Assembly: GCF_008831285.2 (NCBI RefSeq) | Contig: NC_045145.1 | Span: forward strand, 22,336,040 to 22,400,039 | Length of the DNA: 64,000 bases | Reading direction: 5' to 3' | From: Nymphaea colorata | Lineage: Eukaryota > Streptophyta > Magnoliopsida > Nymphaeales > Nymphaeaceae | Shown: piece after piece, positions 35,441 to 48,536 of the stretch | Layout of the letters: each line of letters opens with the position of its first letter | How positions within the stretch are numbered: position 1 is the stretch's first letter | Translations under genes and position numbers: made by a program | The notes under the pieces: generated by a model | Told to the model about the DNA's origin: nothing | Databases searched by the model: none | The model's input: the letters and a program-made list of their open reading frames with translations, nothing else

Positions 35441-36442
35441 TTACGCTGCAGGGCGGCCTTGGCGCCGTTCTTTCCTATGTTTCAATAGCCTCTGCTCCCT
35501 CTCACGGAGTTTTTCCTTGCACGAGTTGGCTTCCTTCTTCGAGCTTTCGATAAGGGGGATTGCCTCTTCTAACTTGCTCAGGAGGCGTTTTTGCAGACGG
35601 AGGAGCTCCTCAGAAGAGCGGCCGCCCTTTATCAATATCTTTATCAACTCTTCAACGGACAAGTAGACGGGCCTTAAATCACTCAGCACATGCAGTCTTT
35701 TGTCCATGGGATACTGCAGCCTCCTGTACCGTTCCTTGAGCCGCAACTCCTCCATTTTTTTCTTCCACCGCCTGTCCACCCACAAGCCCAACTTATCCCA
35801 ATTCACCACTTTCATCACGACCGTGGTGAGGCTGCTGCACAGCGCGAGGACCGGGTTGTGCACCCCGAAAGCTGCAACGATACAAATCAAGGCAACAAGA
35901 AGGAATCCCTTAATGGTAGTGGAAATGACTTTCTTGACGCATTCCTTTCGTTGGAACCTCTCCAGTGAAACTCCCAACTGCTGAACCTTCTCGGCGATCA
36001 GTTGGTGTTGCTCCTGCAGGACACGCGACGTCTCCAGGAACCGCTGCGTACTGAAACCGCCGCCGGATAGGAATCTCCTCAGCTTATCCCGTATTAATTT
36101 TTTCTCCTGATCGGTCTTCTGGTTTTGTGACGGACTCCACTGTTTGAGGTCGTCGAGGAGCTGGCGGAGCTTTTTCCTCTGGCTCTCCAAGTTTTCGATC
36201 AAGGATTCCAAGAACTTCTTGGAAGCCCTGGTGAGATTAAGCAATTGCTGGTTAAGGCTGGCGAGAAGTTTCTCTTTGTACATGAGGTTGCAGTCGGGAC
36301 AAACCGCGGTACATGGCAGCTTCACTGTCTGCTTGCTGAAGTAATCGAGGAAGGACACGGAATGTTTGACGAGCTCCAACGAAACGCCTTCCGGCTTTAT
36401 CTCCAGGAACCATTTGGAGAGCTCATTTAGAAGCTCCGTCAT
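35441..36442 (-). CDS. UPF0496 (DUF677/At14a-like) family-like protein, left copy
   Basis: Single-exon protein of 333 residues, function unknown; At14a-like relatives in Arabidopsis are membrane-associated. Seen: helical, coiled-coil-rich N-terminal half (55-170); a hydrophobic segment near 176-212 (GFLLVALICIVAAFG) that could cross the membrane once or twice; a following W-x5-WV motif (Trp215, Trp221) like the UPF0496 'GKW' region; and a charged C-terminal coiled coil ending in Lys/Arg-rich residues. A Cys cluster CTAVCPDC lies at 44-51. The ATG at 36442 is the first in frame: the frame extends upstream but only from a TTG, and a GA-rich leader precedes the ATG. The partial gene at the right window end shares the W-x5-WV and C-terminal layout. 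Family call rests on overall architecture, so moderate. Confidence 0.65.
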   Translation of the reverse strand: MTELLNELSKWFLEIKPEGVSLELVKHSVSFLDYFSKQTVKLPCTAVCPDCNLMYKEKLLASLNQQLLNLTRASKKFLESLIENLESQRKKLRQLLDDLKQWSPSQNQKTDQEKKLIRDKLRRFLSGGGFSTQRFLETSRVLQEQHQLIAEKVQQLGVSLERFQRKECVKKVISTTIKGFLLVALICIVAAFGVHNPVLALCSSLTTVVMKVVNWDKLGLWVDRRWKKKMEELRLKERYRRLQYPMDKRLHVLSDLRPVYLSVEELIKILIKGGRSSEELLRLQKRLLSKLEEAIPLIESSKKEANSCKEKLREREQRLLKHRKERRQGRPAA

Positions 36443-36488
36443 CTCTCTCTTTTCCTCTATGCAGGGCAAGCCTTACAAGCCGAGCAGG

Positions 36489-36495
36489 TTTTATA
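36489..36495 (-). promoter_or_regulatory. TATA box of the left UPF0496-like gene (predicted)
   Basis: TATAAAA on the minus strand, about 50 bp before the ATG. The tandem array begins about 70 bp further upstream, so only a short unique promoter remains. Confidence 0.5.
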
Positions 36496-39400
36496 GAATG
36501 ATCGTAAGCCTTGTACACATCATCCGTATGTACATGAATATCTGTTAACAATTATTTTTTTTTTTTAATTTTTATTTTGTGAATTAAGAATATTTTAGTC
36601 AGTAATCCTATAACACATGAAAATTCGTACACCAATATGATGCATATAATCAGGGGTTCAGCAGGTAAGATGTACAGATTACGGCCTTATTGTCGTTTTT
36701 GCTTTGTCGTTTTTAAATCAGCTTAAAATATTTAAAATATGATCTTTTATAAAAAAAATTAGAAATGTACAATACTGGCGGATAAACAACGATGTGTATC
36801 ATGGGATATACCATATCGGCTTCATGCTGAAACAGTAGTAATACCATTATTCACATCATCCGTTTGCCAATTCAACGGTCGGTGAGGGGTCAATTTCGAC
36901 CATCTTGGCCGACGTTTCCAGTCTGCATGAGCGTCCAAAGATTGTTGTGTGGTTGGAAGGGATGGAGTGGTTTTTTTTTTTTTTTTTTGGTCGCTGCGAT
37001 AATACAAAAAAAATTAAAAGAAGGATTACAAAATAAACTAATATTACCAAATTCATTATTTTTGGGGGCAATTATCTTGAGGAAGCTACCCATGAAGGAG
37101 AACATTTTGAAAAGATATACAATCGGTCGCTTAAATGTTTGGGAATTCACTGTGCGGGTGCATTACTTAGAGGACTTCATGTATGTATGAACTCAGAGGA
37201 CTCAAAGTCGACCCCACACCTCTCCGCCCTCCCTCCACCACACATTTTTTTCAGTTTAAAATGGAAGCTAGTTGGAGTTTTCATGGGTTGCTTTTCCATT
37301 TGATAATTGATTCTGAGGAAACCATTTGGGGTCAAGAGACTTTGTTGTACTATTTACTGGTCTTAGTCTTATAAATAAGGGGTGACTTTTAGTCTTATAA
37401 ATAAGGGGCGAAGTCAAGGTAGGGCCCAGTTGGGTCTTGACTCTACATCAATTTTTTTTTAAAAAAGTTATATATAAATTTTAGAATGTTCCAATTGTTT
37501 TATATAACAACTTTAAAAAATAATATTTAAGCCCTAATCAAAATTTAGAATGTTACCTTTATGAAAATTTTTTTGCTCCACCCATAGTCTGTTCGCATCA
37601 ACTAATCATCTTGTGCGCGTCAGACCAAAACATATTAAAATAGTTAATGGAGCCAATAGGAACACAACGAAGGTGAAGAGTATAAATCATAGGGTCCCTG
37701 CAGGTCTTAGCCACCATGTTATGCCTGGCTTTTTATTATTTTATATGAAATATTTTTACGGGTGCCAGCTGTAAAATTTGGGAAGAGATTTAAACATGGG
37801 AGGGATTCTAGCAAATCCACAACCTACAATTAATAACAAATTAAGGAATTGGAGAGTTACTAATGATTTAAAGGACAGCAACTTTCTGAGAGGAATCATA
37901 AATTATCCCAAAACTATTTGTACTTGTCCGGAGCAAGGTTCAATCAAATCCAACAGTCCAGAAGAACATATCAAAGGTAAATCTTTCGTTAAGGTCCAGA
38001 TGAGTTTGTCAAGGCATCTTCAGCTAATCCACATTCAAATGCATAAAAAAAAAATTTCCTTTTGGGTATTCTGAATTCATTGTTTGTTTTTTTATGAAAG
38101 TTCAGGTTTTTTTAATGATTCAGACCAATAATGCTAAGATAAGCCAATGTGAGAGGTGAATTTGGATATATTCATCATTATACTTTTTTTAGTAGAGAAC
38201 TAACCCTTTACATAAGTAACTTTCATCTTCAAAAACAGGAAGCAAATTATGGATGTTAGTGGATCAAATTTGAATCAGATGTACTCTGATTCCCTTGTTT
38301 TGGATGTTCACATATTTAGATTTGAAGTCAATTCTTATATAAATAAAGAAATTGAAGTCATAACTGAATGTGATTTTCACAATCTGAACCACATTTTTAA
38401 GGTCACGTACATGTGAATCTGGATGCCAATTTTAAAGAGTATCCAAACCACATACGAATCAACTTTCAAAATGTTAAACCATCCTATACAAGGTTTTTCT
38501 TTAAAACTACGTCCAATCTAAATCCAGATCAAATTTGAATTTGAATCCACCCAGATACTTATATAAATATGAATTAGAATCTGATGTCATTTTTAATTTG
38601 ATCCAATTTCTTAGTCGGATGTTAAATTATGTTTTTCTCCATATTGATTGTATTGAAAATGTTTCTATCAAATATTAAATCCAAAGTGAATTTATTGGCA
38701 TCCCTAAAACAAATGGTGCAGCGTGAACGGAACCGTATCATTTCAGCCATGGTGTGCACATGTCTATGCTTACACCCACATAACTGTCAATTCACTAAAG
38801 TAAATGCAAATGAAATTATTATAAATGAAACAAATGTGAATGAAATGATTGTGACAATCGAGTGTGTTAATTTTAGTCATTGAATGGTCCCTACATGTTG
38901 TGGAATATGTGAGAGACTTCAGGCTACCATCATGATGTTTTTCATATATATTACATCACAGATTTGAGCTCTAACCTTACAGGGCTAGGGATTTATTTGG
39001 TTTGTTACCACTCTAAATCTTCTGTTGTTTTCTTTTCAAGTTTTGATGGACTTGCTGCAGATGACTCAACTCAGACCCTATTGGAGAGATTTTGGATTTA
39101 TTGTACTGCCGACACGTCATGTTTTGGGTCTCATTGATATCTTATTTTGTTAGATGTCAATCTTGTTTTTTTAGGGCATTTTTATCATGTGTTTCACTGA
39201 GGAATGTGAAGTGACTTTGTATGAACTGAATTTAATACATAATAAAATATTTGCCCCATTGTCTTTTGATATGCATAGTTCCTTTTGAATCGTTGTGTCG
39301 TCGCACATTGACATTTTATGTTTTTAACAAAAAAAAAAATTTATTTGAGGGTAAAAAGGTTGAGATGTGACAAATGGTGTCATTTTTTTTTTGCAAATAA

Positions 39401-39522
39401 AATTCATTAAGCTAAAAAGTTGGACCATTGGTTTTTCTTTGAAATATTAACTAAACACTGGCTAGAATAGCACGGTGTTGACCGTCAGTTTTAAAACATA
39501 AAAATCAAGATCACTGGGATCA

Positions 39523-39602
<80 letters not shown>
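39523..39602. repeat. Compound TG/TA/GA microsatellite of the unit
   Basis: About 22 TA and 12 GA repeats in copy 1. Equivalent tracts: copy 2 at 44000-44080 (about 23 TA, 12 GA); copy 3 at 48477-48536, copy 4 at 52929-52988 and copy 5 at 57386-57444 (each about 16 TA, 9 GA). The lengths separate copies 1-2 from copies 3-5. Confidence 0.9.
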
Positions 39603-40680
39603 CAATGGAATGTCATGTCAACTAATTAAATTACTAAGATTCTTAGCCTCTGATCACATACTTCAAGCCCTCAAAAGGTGGGTGTGAGTCAATTCAACGG
39701 ATGATTCTAAGTCGACGACCAGAGAACCGCAAGGTTCCACACAGGGCGCGTTTGATCAAACAGTGAGTCCCACACTGATTCAGTCCGCTCCGGTCCTAAG
39801 ATCTCTAGTCATGAAGGAATTTCATGTTCAATTTCTAGTTATGTCTATTAACTGATCTTATGTGAACTCGGAATAGTAAATTCTGTGATCATAAAGCTTG
39901 ACATGAACGTGCCTGTCTCTATATTTGAGAGCTGTGTGCCTTTTTTGTTCTTGTCCGTCCGCTCTACAGCAACACATACGCTCTGCGTTATTGTTAGTAG
40001 CAGTGAGACTTCGTTGTACTTTTGGCACAACTTGCGTCTTCCATGCAGCATTTGGGTACATGATCTAGATGCCCCTTGAAAGAATTCCCATTGTAAGAGT
40101 TCTAAACCAACACACTAATGTAGCTCTGGACTTTGGAGGTAAGGGGTAGCAAAACTTGGCCTGGCTCTCCCTGTGTAGTGGGGGATTTCCTACAAGATCG
40201 CTTGATAAAAGATTTTTTTTTTTTTGGAGAAAAAAAAAACACCTCTATGCTCATGAGAGAGTGAGGATGTCAATGGATCATATTTAAATAGGATATATTG
40301 TCGACTGTATATGCTTTTTTAGATGTTCACTTATTGGAGTTTAAATTTGAACATGAACAAAAAAAAAAGTCATATATGAATATGAATTAGAAGTCTTATT
40401 TTACAATCTAAATTTAAAATGATTTTGATTTTTACATCCATATCTGAATTAGAATCTGAATTTTGAACTGAATCCAGCCGATTTTTAAATGTAAGAACCT
40501 TAGATATAGAATATTTATTGAACACTAAATTAGATCAGAATCCAATTATATATATATCCAAATCTGAATCTGATTGAATGTGACTTCTTAAATCCAGTTT
40601 CTCTTCGATTTTTCAACCAGCTAATTTTTTTTTCATGTCAGATTTTTTCTAAACAGTTCGACCATATATCTAAGTTAAAT

Positions 40681-40938
40681 ATGCACCTTTTGCTGAAAGA
40701 TATTTTTTTTTCATGCATTTTCATTGTTTTACTTTTTCAAAATTTTCTTAGATATTTGCGAGTGGAAATGAGACGGAAAATAGCCGGAAGCTTCGCTATA
40801 ATTCAACCCAAGTTGCCAGTGGAAGCATACATTTGTCCCTCCCTGTTCATGCCTTCATGGGTGCTGATAGACTCTATTCGCCAAGGTGACTATCATCTTT
40901 CCAAGAGGTTCTTCTTTTATTATTTCTTTGATGCCTAA
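40681..40938 (+). other. Exon-like open frame in the unit, function unknown
   Basis: An 85-codon frame with an ATG, intact and apparently identical in copies 1-4 (also 45158-45415, 49615-49872, 54067-54324). Its middle (EMRRKIAGSFAIIQPKLPVE) is less AT-rich than its surroundings and preceded by 'tttcttag', so it may be a captured exon. I recognise no family. Because whole units are near-identical, conservation of the frame says little about selection. It may be non-coding. Confidence 0.25.
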
Positions 40939-41038
40939 TTCTTGATATTTGGTAGATCCACATCCTATTGGCATGGTGCAGACAAAGAGAGAAAGTTGCG
41001 GTACGCCAAAAGAAATATCTTCTATAGTTTTTTTTTTT

Positions 41039-43998
41039 AATTTTTATTTTGTGAATTAAGAATATTTTAGTCAGTAATCCTATAACACATGAAAATTCGT
41101 ACACCAAGATGATGCATATAATCAGGGGTTCAGCAGGTAAGATGTACAGATACGGCCTTATTGTCGTTTTTGCTTTGTCGTTTTTAAATCAGCTTAAAAT
41201 ATTTAAAATATGATCTTTTATAAAAAAAAATTAGAAATGTACAATACTGGCGGATAAACAACGATGTGTATCATGGGATATACCATATCGGCTTCATGCT
41301 GAAACAGTAGTAATACCATTATTCACATCATCCGTTTGCCAATTCAACGGTCGGTGAGGGGTCAATTTCGACCATCTTGGCCGACGTTTCCGGTCTGCAT
41401 GAGCGTCCAAAGATTGTTGTGTGGTTGGAAGGGATGGAGTGGTTTTTTTTTTTTTTTGGTCTATTTTAGCTGCGATAATACAAAAAAAAATTAAAAGAAA
41501 GATTACAAAATAAACTAATATTACCAAATTCATTATTTTTGGGGGCAATTATCTTGAGGTCCTCAACCCATGAAGGAGAACATTTTGAAAAGATATACAA
41601 TCGGTCGCTTAAATGTTTGGGAATTCACTGTGCGGGTGCATTACTTAGAGGACTTCATGTATGTATGAACTCAGAGGACTCAAAGTCGACCCCACACCTC
41701 TCCGCCCTCCCTCCACCACGCATTTTTTTCAGTTTAAAATGGAAGCTAGTTGGAGTTTTCATGGGTTGCTTTTCCATTTGATAATTGATTCCGAGGAAAC
41801 CATTTGGGGTCAAGAGACTTTGTTGTACCATTTACTGGTCTTAGTCTTATAAATAAGGGGTGACTTTTAGTCTTATAAATAAGGGGCGAAGTCAAGGTAG
41901 GGCCCAGTTGGGTCTTGACTCTACATCAATTTTTTTTTAAAAAAGTTATATATAAATTTTAGAATGTTCCAATTGTTTTATATAACAACTTTAAAAAATA
42001 ATATTTAAGCCCTAATCAAAATTTAGAATGTTACCTTTATGAAAATTTTTTTGCTCCACCCATAGTCTGTTCGCATCAACTAATCATCTTGTGCGCGTCA
42101 GACCAAAAAATATTAAAATAGTTAATGGAGCCAATAGGAACACAACGAAGGTGAAGAGTATAAATCATAGGGTCCCTGCAGGTCTTAGCCACCATGTTAT
42201 GCCTGGCTTTTTATTATTTTATATGAAATATTTTTACGGGTGCCAGCTGTAAAATTTGGGAAGAGATTTAAACATGGGAGGGATTCTAGCAAATCCACAA
42301 CCTACAATTAATAACAAATTAAGGAAATGGAGAGTTACTAATGATTTAAAGGACAGCAACTTTCTGAGAGGAATCATAAATTATCCCAAAACTATTTGTA
42401 CTTGTCCGGAGCAAGGTTCAATCAAATCCAACAGTCCAGAAGAACATATCAAAGGTAAATCTTTCGTTAAGGTCCAGATGAGTTTGTCAAGGCATCTTCA
42501 GCTAATCCACATTCAAATGCATAAAAAAAAATTTCCTTTTGGGTATTCTGAATTCATTGTTTGTTTTTTTATGAAAGTTCAGGTTTTTTTAATGATTCAG
42601 ACCAATAATGCTAAGATAAGCCAATGTGAGAGGTGAATTTGGATATATTCATCATTATACTTTTTTTAGTAGAGAACTAACCCTTTACATAAGTAACTTT
42701 CATCTTCAAAAACAGGAAGCAAATTATGGATGTTAGTGGATCAAATTTGAATCAGATGTACTCTGATTCCCTTGTTTTGGATGTTCACATATTTAGATTT
42801 GAAGTCAATTCTTATATAAATAAAGAAATTGAAGTCATAACTGAATGTGATTTTCACAATCTGAACCACATTTTTAAGGTCACGTACATGTGAATCTGGA
42901 TGCCAATTTTAAAGAGTATCCAAACCACATACGAATCAACTTTCAAAATGTTAAACCATCCTATACAAGGTTTTTCTTTAAAACTACGTCCAATCTAAAT
43001 CCAGATCAAATTTGAATTTGAATCCACCCAGATACTTATATAAATATGAATTAGAATCTGATGTCATTTTTAATTTGATCCAATTTCTTAGTCGGATGTT
43101 AAATTATGTTTTTCTCCATATTGATTGTATTGAAAATGTTTCTATCAAATATTAAATCCAAAGTGAATTTATTGGCATCCCTAAAACAAATGGTGCAGCG
43201 TGAACGGAACCGTATCATTTCAGCCATGGTGTGCACATGTCTATGCTTACACCCACATAACTGTCAATTCACTAAAGTAAATGCAAATGAAATTATTATA
43301 AATGAAACAAATGTGAATGAAATGATTGTGACAATCGAGTGTGTTAATTTTAGTCATTGAATGGTCCCTACATGTTGTGGAATATGTGAGAGACTTCAGG
43401 CTACCATCATGATGTTTTTCATATATATTACATCACAGATTTGAGCTCTAACCTTACAGGGCTAGGGATTTATTTGGTTTGTTACCACTCTAAATCTTCT
43501 GTTGTTTTCTTTTCAAGTTTTGATGGACTTGCTGCAGATGACTCAACTCAGACCCTATTGGAGAGATTTTGGATTTATTGTACTGCCGACACGCCATGTT
43601 TTGGGTCTCATTGATATCTTATTTTGTTAGATGTCAATCTTGTTTTTTTAGGGCATTTTTATCATGTGTTTCACTGAGGAATGTGAAGTGACTTTGTATG
43701 AACTGAATTTAATACATAATAAAATATTTGCCCCATTGTCTTTTGATATGCATAGTTCCTTTTGAATCGTTGTGTCGTCGCACATTGACATTTTATGTTT
43801 TTAACAAAAAAAAAATTTATTTGAGGGTAAAAAGGTTGAGATGTGACAAATGGTGTCATTTTTTTTTTGCAAATAAAATTCATTAAGCTAAAAAGTTGGA
43901 CCATTGGTTTTTCTTTGAAATATTAACTAAACACTGGCTAGAATAGCACGGTGTTGACCGTCAGTTTTAAAACATAAAAATCAAGATCACTGGGATCA

Positions 43999-44080
<82 letters not shown>

Positions 44081-45515
44081 CAATGGAATGTCATGTCAAC
44101 TAATTAAATTACTAAGATTCTTAGCCTCTGATCACATACTTCAAGCCCTCAAAAGGTGGGTGTGAGTCAATTCAACGGATGATTCTAAGTCGACGACCAG
44201 AGAACCGCAAGGTTCCACACAGGGCGCGTTTGATCAAACAGTGAGTCCCACACTGATTCAGTCCGCTCCGGTCCTAAGATCTCTAGTCATGAAGGAATTT
44301 CATGTTCAATTTCTAGTTATGTCTATTAACTGATCTTATGTGAACTCGGAATAGTAAATTCTGTGATCATAAAGCTTGACATGAACGTGCCTGTCTCTAT
44401 ATTTGAGAGCTGTGTGCCTTTTTTGTTCTTGTCCGTCCGCTCTACAGCAACACATACGCTCTGCGTTATTGTTAGTAGCAGTGAGACTTCGTTGTACTTT
44501 TGGCACAACTTGCGTCTTCCATGCAGCATTTGGGTACATGATCTAGATGCCCCTTGAAAGAATTCCCATTGTAAAAGTTCTAAACCAACACACTAATGTA
44601 GCTCTGGACTTTGGAGGTAAGGGGTAGCAAAACTTGGCCTGGCTCTCCCTGTGTAGTGGGGGATTTCCTACAAGATCGCTTGATAAAAGATTTTTTTTTT
44701 TTGGAGAAAAAAAAAACACCTCTATGCTCATGAGAGAGTGAGGATGTCAATGGATCATATTTAAATAGGATATATTGTCGACTGTATATGCTTTTTTAGA
44801 TGTTCACTTATTGGAGTTTAAATTTGAACATGAACAAAAAAAAAAGTCATATATGAATATGAATTAGAAGTCTTATTTTACAATCTAAATTTAAAATGAT
44901 TTTGATTTTTACATCCATATCTGAATTAGAATCTGAATTTTGAACTGAATCCAGCCGATTTTTAAATGTAAGAACCTTAGATATAGAATATTTATTGAAC
45001 ACTAAATTAGATCAGAATCCAATTATATATATATCCAAATCTGAATCTGATTGAATGTGACTTCTTAAATCCAGTTTCTCTTCGATTTTTCAACCAGCTA
45101 ATTTTTTTTTCATGTCAGATTTTTTCTAAACAGTTCGACCATATATCTAAGTTAAATATGCACCTTTTGCTGAAAGATATTTTTTTTTCATGCATTTTCA
45201 TTGTTTTACTTTTTCAAAATTTTCTTAGATATTTGCGAGTGGAAATGAGACGGAAAATAGCCGGAAGCTTCGCTATAATTCAACCCAAGTTGCCAGTGGA
45301 AGCATACATTTGTCCCTCCCTGTTCATGCCTTCATGGGTGCTGATAGACTCTATTCGCCAAGGTGACTATCATCTTTCCAAGAGGTTCTTCTTTTATTAT
45401 TTCTTTGATGCCTAATTCTTGATATTTGGTAGATCCACATCCTATTGGCATGGTGCAGACAAAGAGAGAAAGTTGCGGTACGCCAAAAGAAATATCTTCT
45501 ATAGTTTTTTTTTTT
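41039..45515 (+). repeat. 4.48-kb tandem unit, copy 2
   Basis: Near-identical to copy 1 over its whole length. It shows the derived states of copies 2-5 (gaggtcctcaaccc, aaggaaatgg) but still the long microsatellite and 'tttgccccattg' of copy 1. Private variants include 'cgacacgccatg' near 43591 and 'attgtaaaagttc' near 44570. Confidence 0.97.
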
Positions 45516-48476
45516 AATTTTTATTTTGTGAATTAAGAATATTTTAGTCAGTAATCCTATAACACATGAAAATTCGTACACCAATATGATGCATATAATC
45601 AGGGGTTCAGCAGGTAAGATGTACAGATACGGCCTTATTGTCGTTTTTGCTTTGTCGTTTTTAAATCAGCTTAAAATATTTAAAATATGATCTTTTATAA
45701 AAAAAAATTAGAAATGTACAATACTGGCGGATAAACAACGATGTGTATCATGGGATATACCATATCGGCTTCATGCTGAAACAGTAGTAATACCATTATT
45801 CACATCATCCGTTTGCCAATTCAACGGTCGGTGAGGGGTCAATTTCGACCATCTTGGCCGACGTTTCCGGTCTGCATGAGCGTCCAAAGATTGTTGTGTG
45901 GTTGGAAGGGATGGAGTGGTTTTTTTTTTTTTTTGGTCTATTTTAGCTGCGATAATACAAAAAAAAATTAAAAGAAAGATTACAAAATAAACTAATATTA
46001 CCAAATTCATTATTTTTGGGGGCAATTATCTTGAGGTCCTCAACCCATGAAGGAGAACATTTTGAAAAGATATACAATCGGTCGCTTAAATGTTTGGGAA
46101 TTCACTGTGCGGGTGCATTACTTAGAGGACTTCATGTATGTATGAACTCAGAGGACTCAAAGTCGACCCCACACCTCTCCGCCCTCCCTCCACCACGCAT
46201 TTTTTTCAGTTTAAAATGGAAGCTAGTTGGAGTTTTCATGGGTTGCTTTTCCATTTGATAATTGATTCCGAGGAAACCATTTGGGGTCAAGAGACTTTGT
46301 TGTACCATTTACTGGTCTTAGTCTTATAAATAAGGGGTGACTTTTAGTCTTATAAATAAGGGGCGAAGTCAAGGTAGGGCCCAGTTGGGTCTTGACTCTA
46401 CATCAATTTTTTTTTAAAAAAGTTATATATAAATTTTAGAATGTTCCAATTGTTTTATATAACAACTTTAAAAAATAATATTTAAGCCCTAATCAAAATT
46501 TAGAATGTTACCTTTATGAAAATTTTTTTGCTCCACCCATAGTCTGTTCGCATCAACTAATCATCTTGTGCGCGTCAGACCAAAAAATATTAAAATAGTT
46601 AATGGAGCCAATAGGAACACAACGAAGGTGAAGAGTATAAATCATAGGGTCCCTGCAGGTCTTAGCCACCATGTTATGCCTGGCTTTTTATTATTTTATA
46701 TGAAATATTTTTACGGGTGCCAGCTGTAAAATTTGGGAAGAGATTTAAACATGGGAGGGATTCTAGCAAATCCACAACCTACAATTAATAACAAATTAAG
46801 GAAATGGAGAGTTACTAATGATTTAAAGGACAGCAACTTTCTGAGAGGAATCATAAATTATCCCAAAACTATTTGTACTTGTCCGGAGCAAGGTTCAATC
46901 AAATCCAACAGTCCAGAAGAACATATCAAAGGTAAATCTTTCGTTAAGGTCCAGATGAGTTTGTCAAGGCATCTTCAGCTAATCCACATTCAAATGCATA
47001 AAAAAAAAATTTCCTTTTGGGTATTCTGAATTCATTGTTTGTTTTTTTATGAAAGTTCAGGTTTTTTTAATGATTCAGACCAATAATGCTAAGATAAGCC
47101 AATGTGAGAGGTGAATTTGGATATATTCATCATTATACTTTTTTTAGTAGAGAACTAACCCTTTACATAAGTAACTTTCATCTTCAAAAACAGGAAGCAA
47201 ATTATGGATGTTAGTGGATCAAATTTGAATCAGATGTACTCTGATTCCCTTGTTTTGGATGTTCACATATTTAGATTTGAAGTCAATTCTTATATAAATA
47301 AAGAAATTGAAGTCATAACTGAATGTGATTTTCACAATCTGAACCACATTTTTAAGGTCACGTACATGTGAATCTGGATGCCAATTTTAAAGAGTATCCA
47401 AACCACATACGAATCAACTTTCAAAATGTTAAACCATCCTATACAAGGTTTTTCTTTAAAACTACGTCCAATCTAAATCCAGATCAAATTTGAATTTGAA
47501 TCCACCCAGATACTTATATAAATATGAATTAGAATCTGATGTCATTTTTAATTTGATCCAATTTCTTAGTCGGATGTTAAATTATGTTTTTCTCCATATT
47601 GATTGTATTGAAAATGTTTCTATCAAATATTAAATCCAAAGTGAATTTATTGGCATCCCTAAAACAAATGGTGCAGCGTGAACGGAACCGTATCATTTCA
47701 GCCATGGTGTGCACATGTCTATGCTTACACCCACATAACTGTCAATTCACTAAAGTAAATGCAAATGAAATTATTATAAATGAAACAAATGTGAATGAAA
47801 TGATTGTGACAATCGAGTGTGTTAATTTTAGTCATTGAATGGTCCCTACATGTTGTGGAATATGTGAGAGACTTCAGGCTACCATCATGATGTTTTTCAT
47901 ATATATTACATCACAGATTTGAGCTCTAACCTTACAGGGCTAGGGATTTATTTGGTTTGTTACCACTCTAAATCTTCTGTTGTTTTCTTTTCAAGTTTTG
48001 ATGGACTTGCTGCAGATGACTCAACTCAGACCCTATTGGAGAGATTTTGGATTTATTGTACTGCCGACACGTCATGTTTTGGGTCTCATTGATATCTTAT
48101 TTTGTTAGATGTCAATCTTGTTTTTTTAGGGCATTTTTATCATGTGTTTCACTGAGGAATGTGAAGTGACTTTGTATGAACTGAATTTAATACATAATAA
48201 AATATTTGTCCCATTGTCTTTTGATATGCATAGTTCCTTTTGAATCGTTGTGTCGTCGCACATTGACATTTTATGTTTTTAACAAAAAAAAAATTTATTT
48301 GAGGGTAAAAAGGTTGAGATGTGACAAATGGTGTCATTTTTTTTTTGCAAATAAAATTCATTAAGCTAAAAAGTTGGACCATTGGTTTTTCTTTGAAATA
48401 TTAACTAAACACTGGCTAGAATAGCACGGTGTTGACCGTCAGTTTTAAAACATAAAAATCAAGATCACTGGGATCA

Positions 48477-48536
<60 letters not shown>

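Larger units (their letters stand above)
36567..41038 (+). repeat. 4.47-kb tandem unit, copy 1
   Basis: First unit of the array, phased on 'aatttttattttgtgaatt'. It begins beside a poly-T run just upstream of the left UPF0496-like gene. From left to right it holds: a GC-richer block (about 36850-36970); a duplicated 'agtcttataaataaggggtg' (period about 28, near 37360-37410); an AT-rich region with reiterated 'gaatctga/gaatcca' blocks; a TG/TA/GA microsatellite; and an exon-like frame near the right end. Copy 1 keeps variants shared with the diverged copy 6 (gaggaagctaccc, aaggaattgg) and has private ones (agattacggcc, loss of 'ctatttta' after the poly-T near 36990). Confidence 0.97.

Noticed and set aside
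36443..36469. N-terminal extension of the left UPF0496-like protein
   Set aside because: The extension starts at TTG; the first in-frame ATG is at 36442, right after a GA-rich leader.
37778..38074. Open frame of about 98 codons repeated in each array unit (MGRDLNMGGIL...)
   Set aside because: Codon composition matches the AT-rich background, no domain is seen, and in diverged copy 6 the frame shifts and ends differently. Repetition is explained by the tandem duplication.
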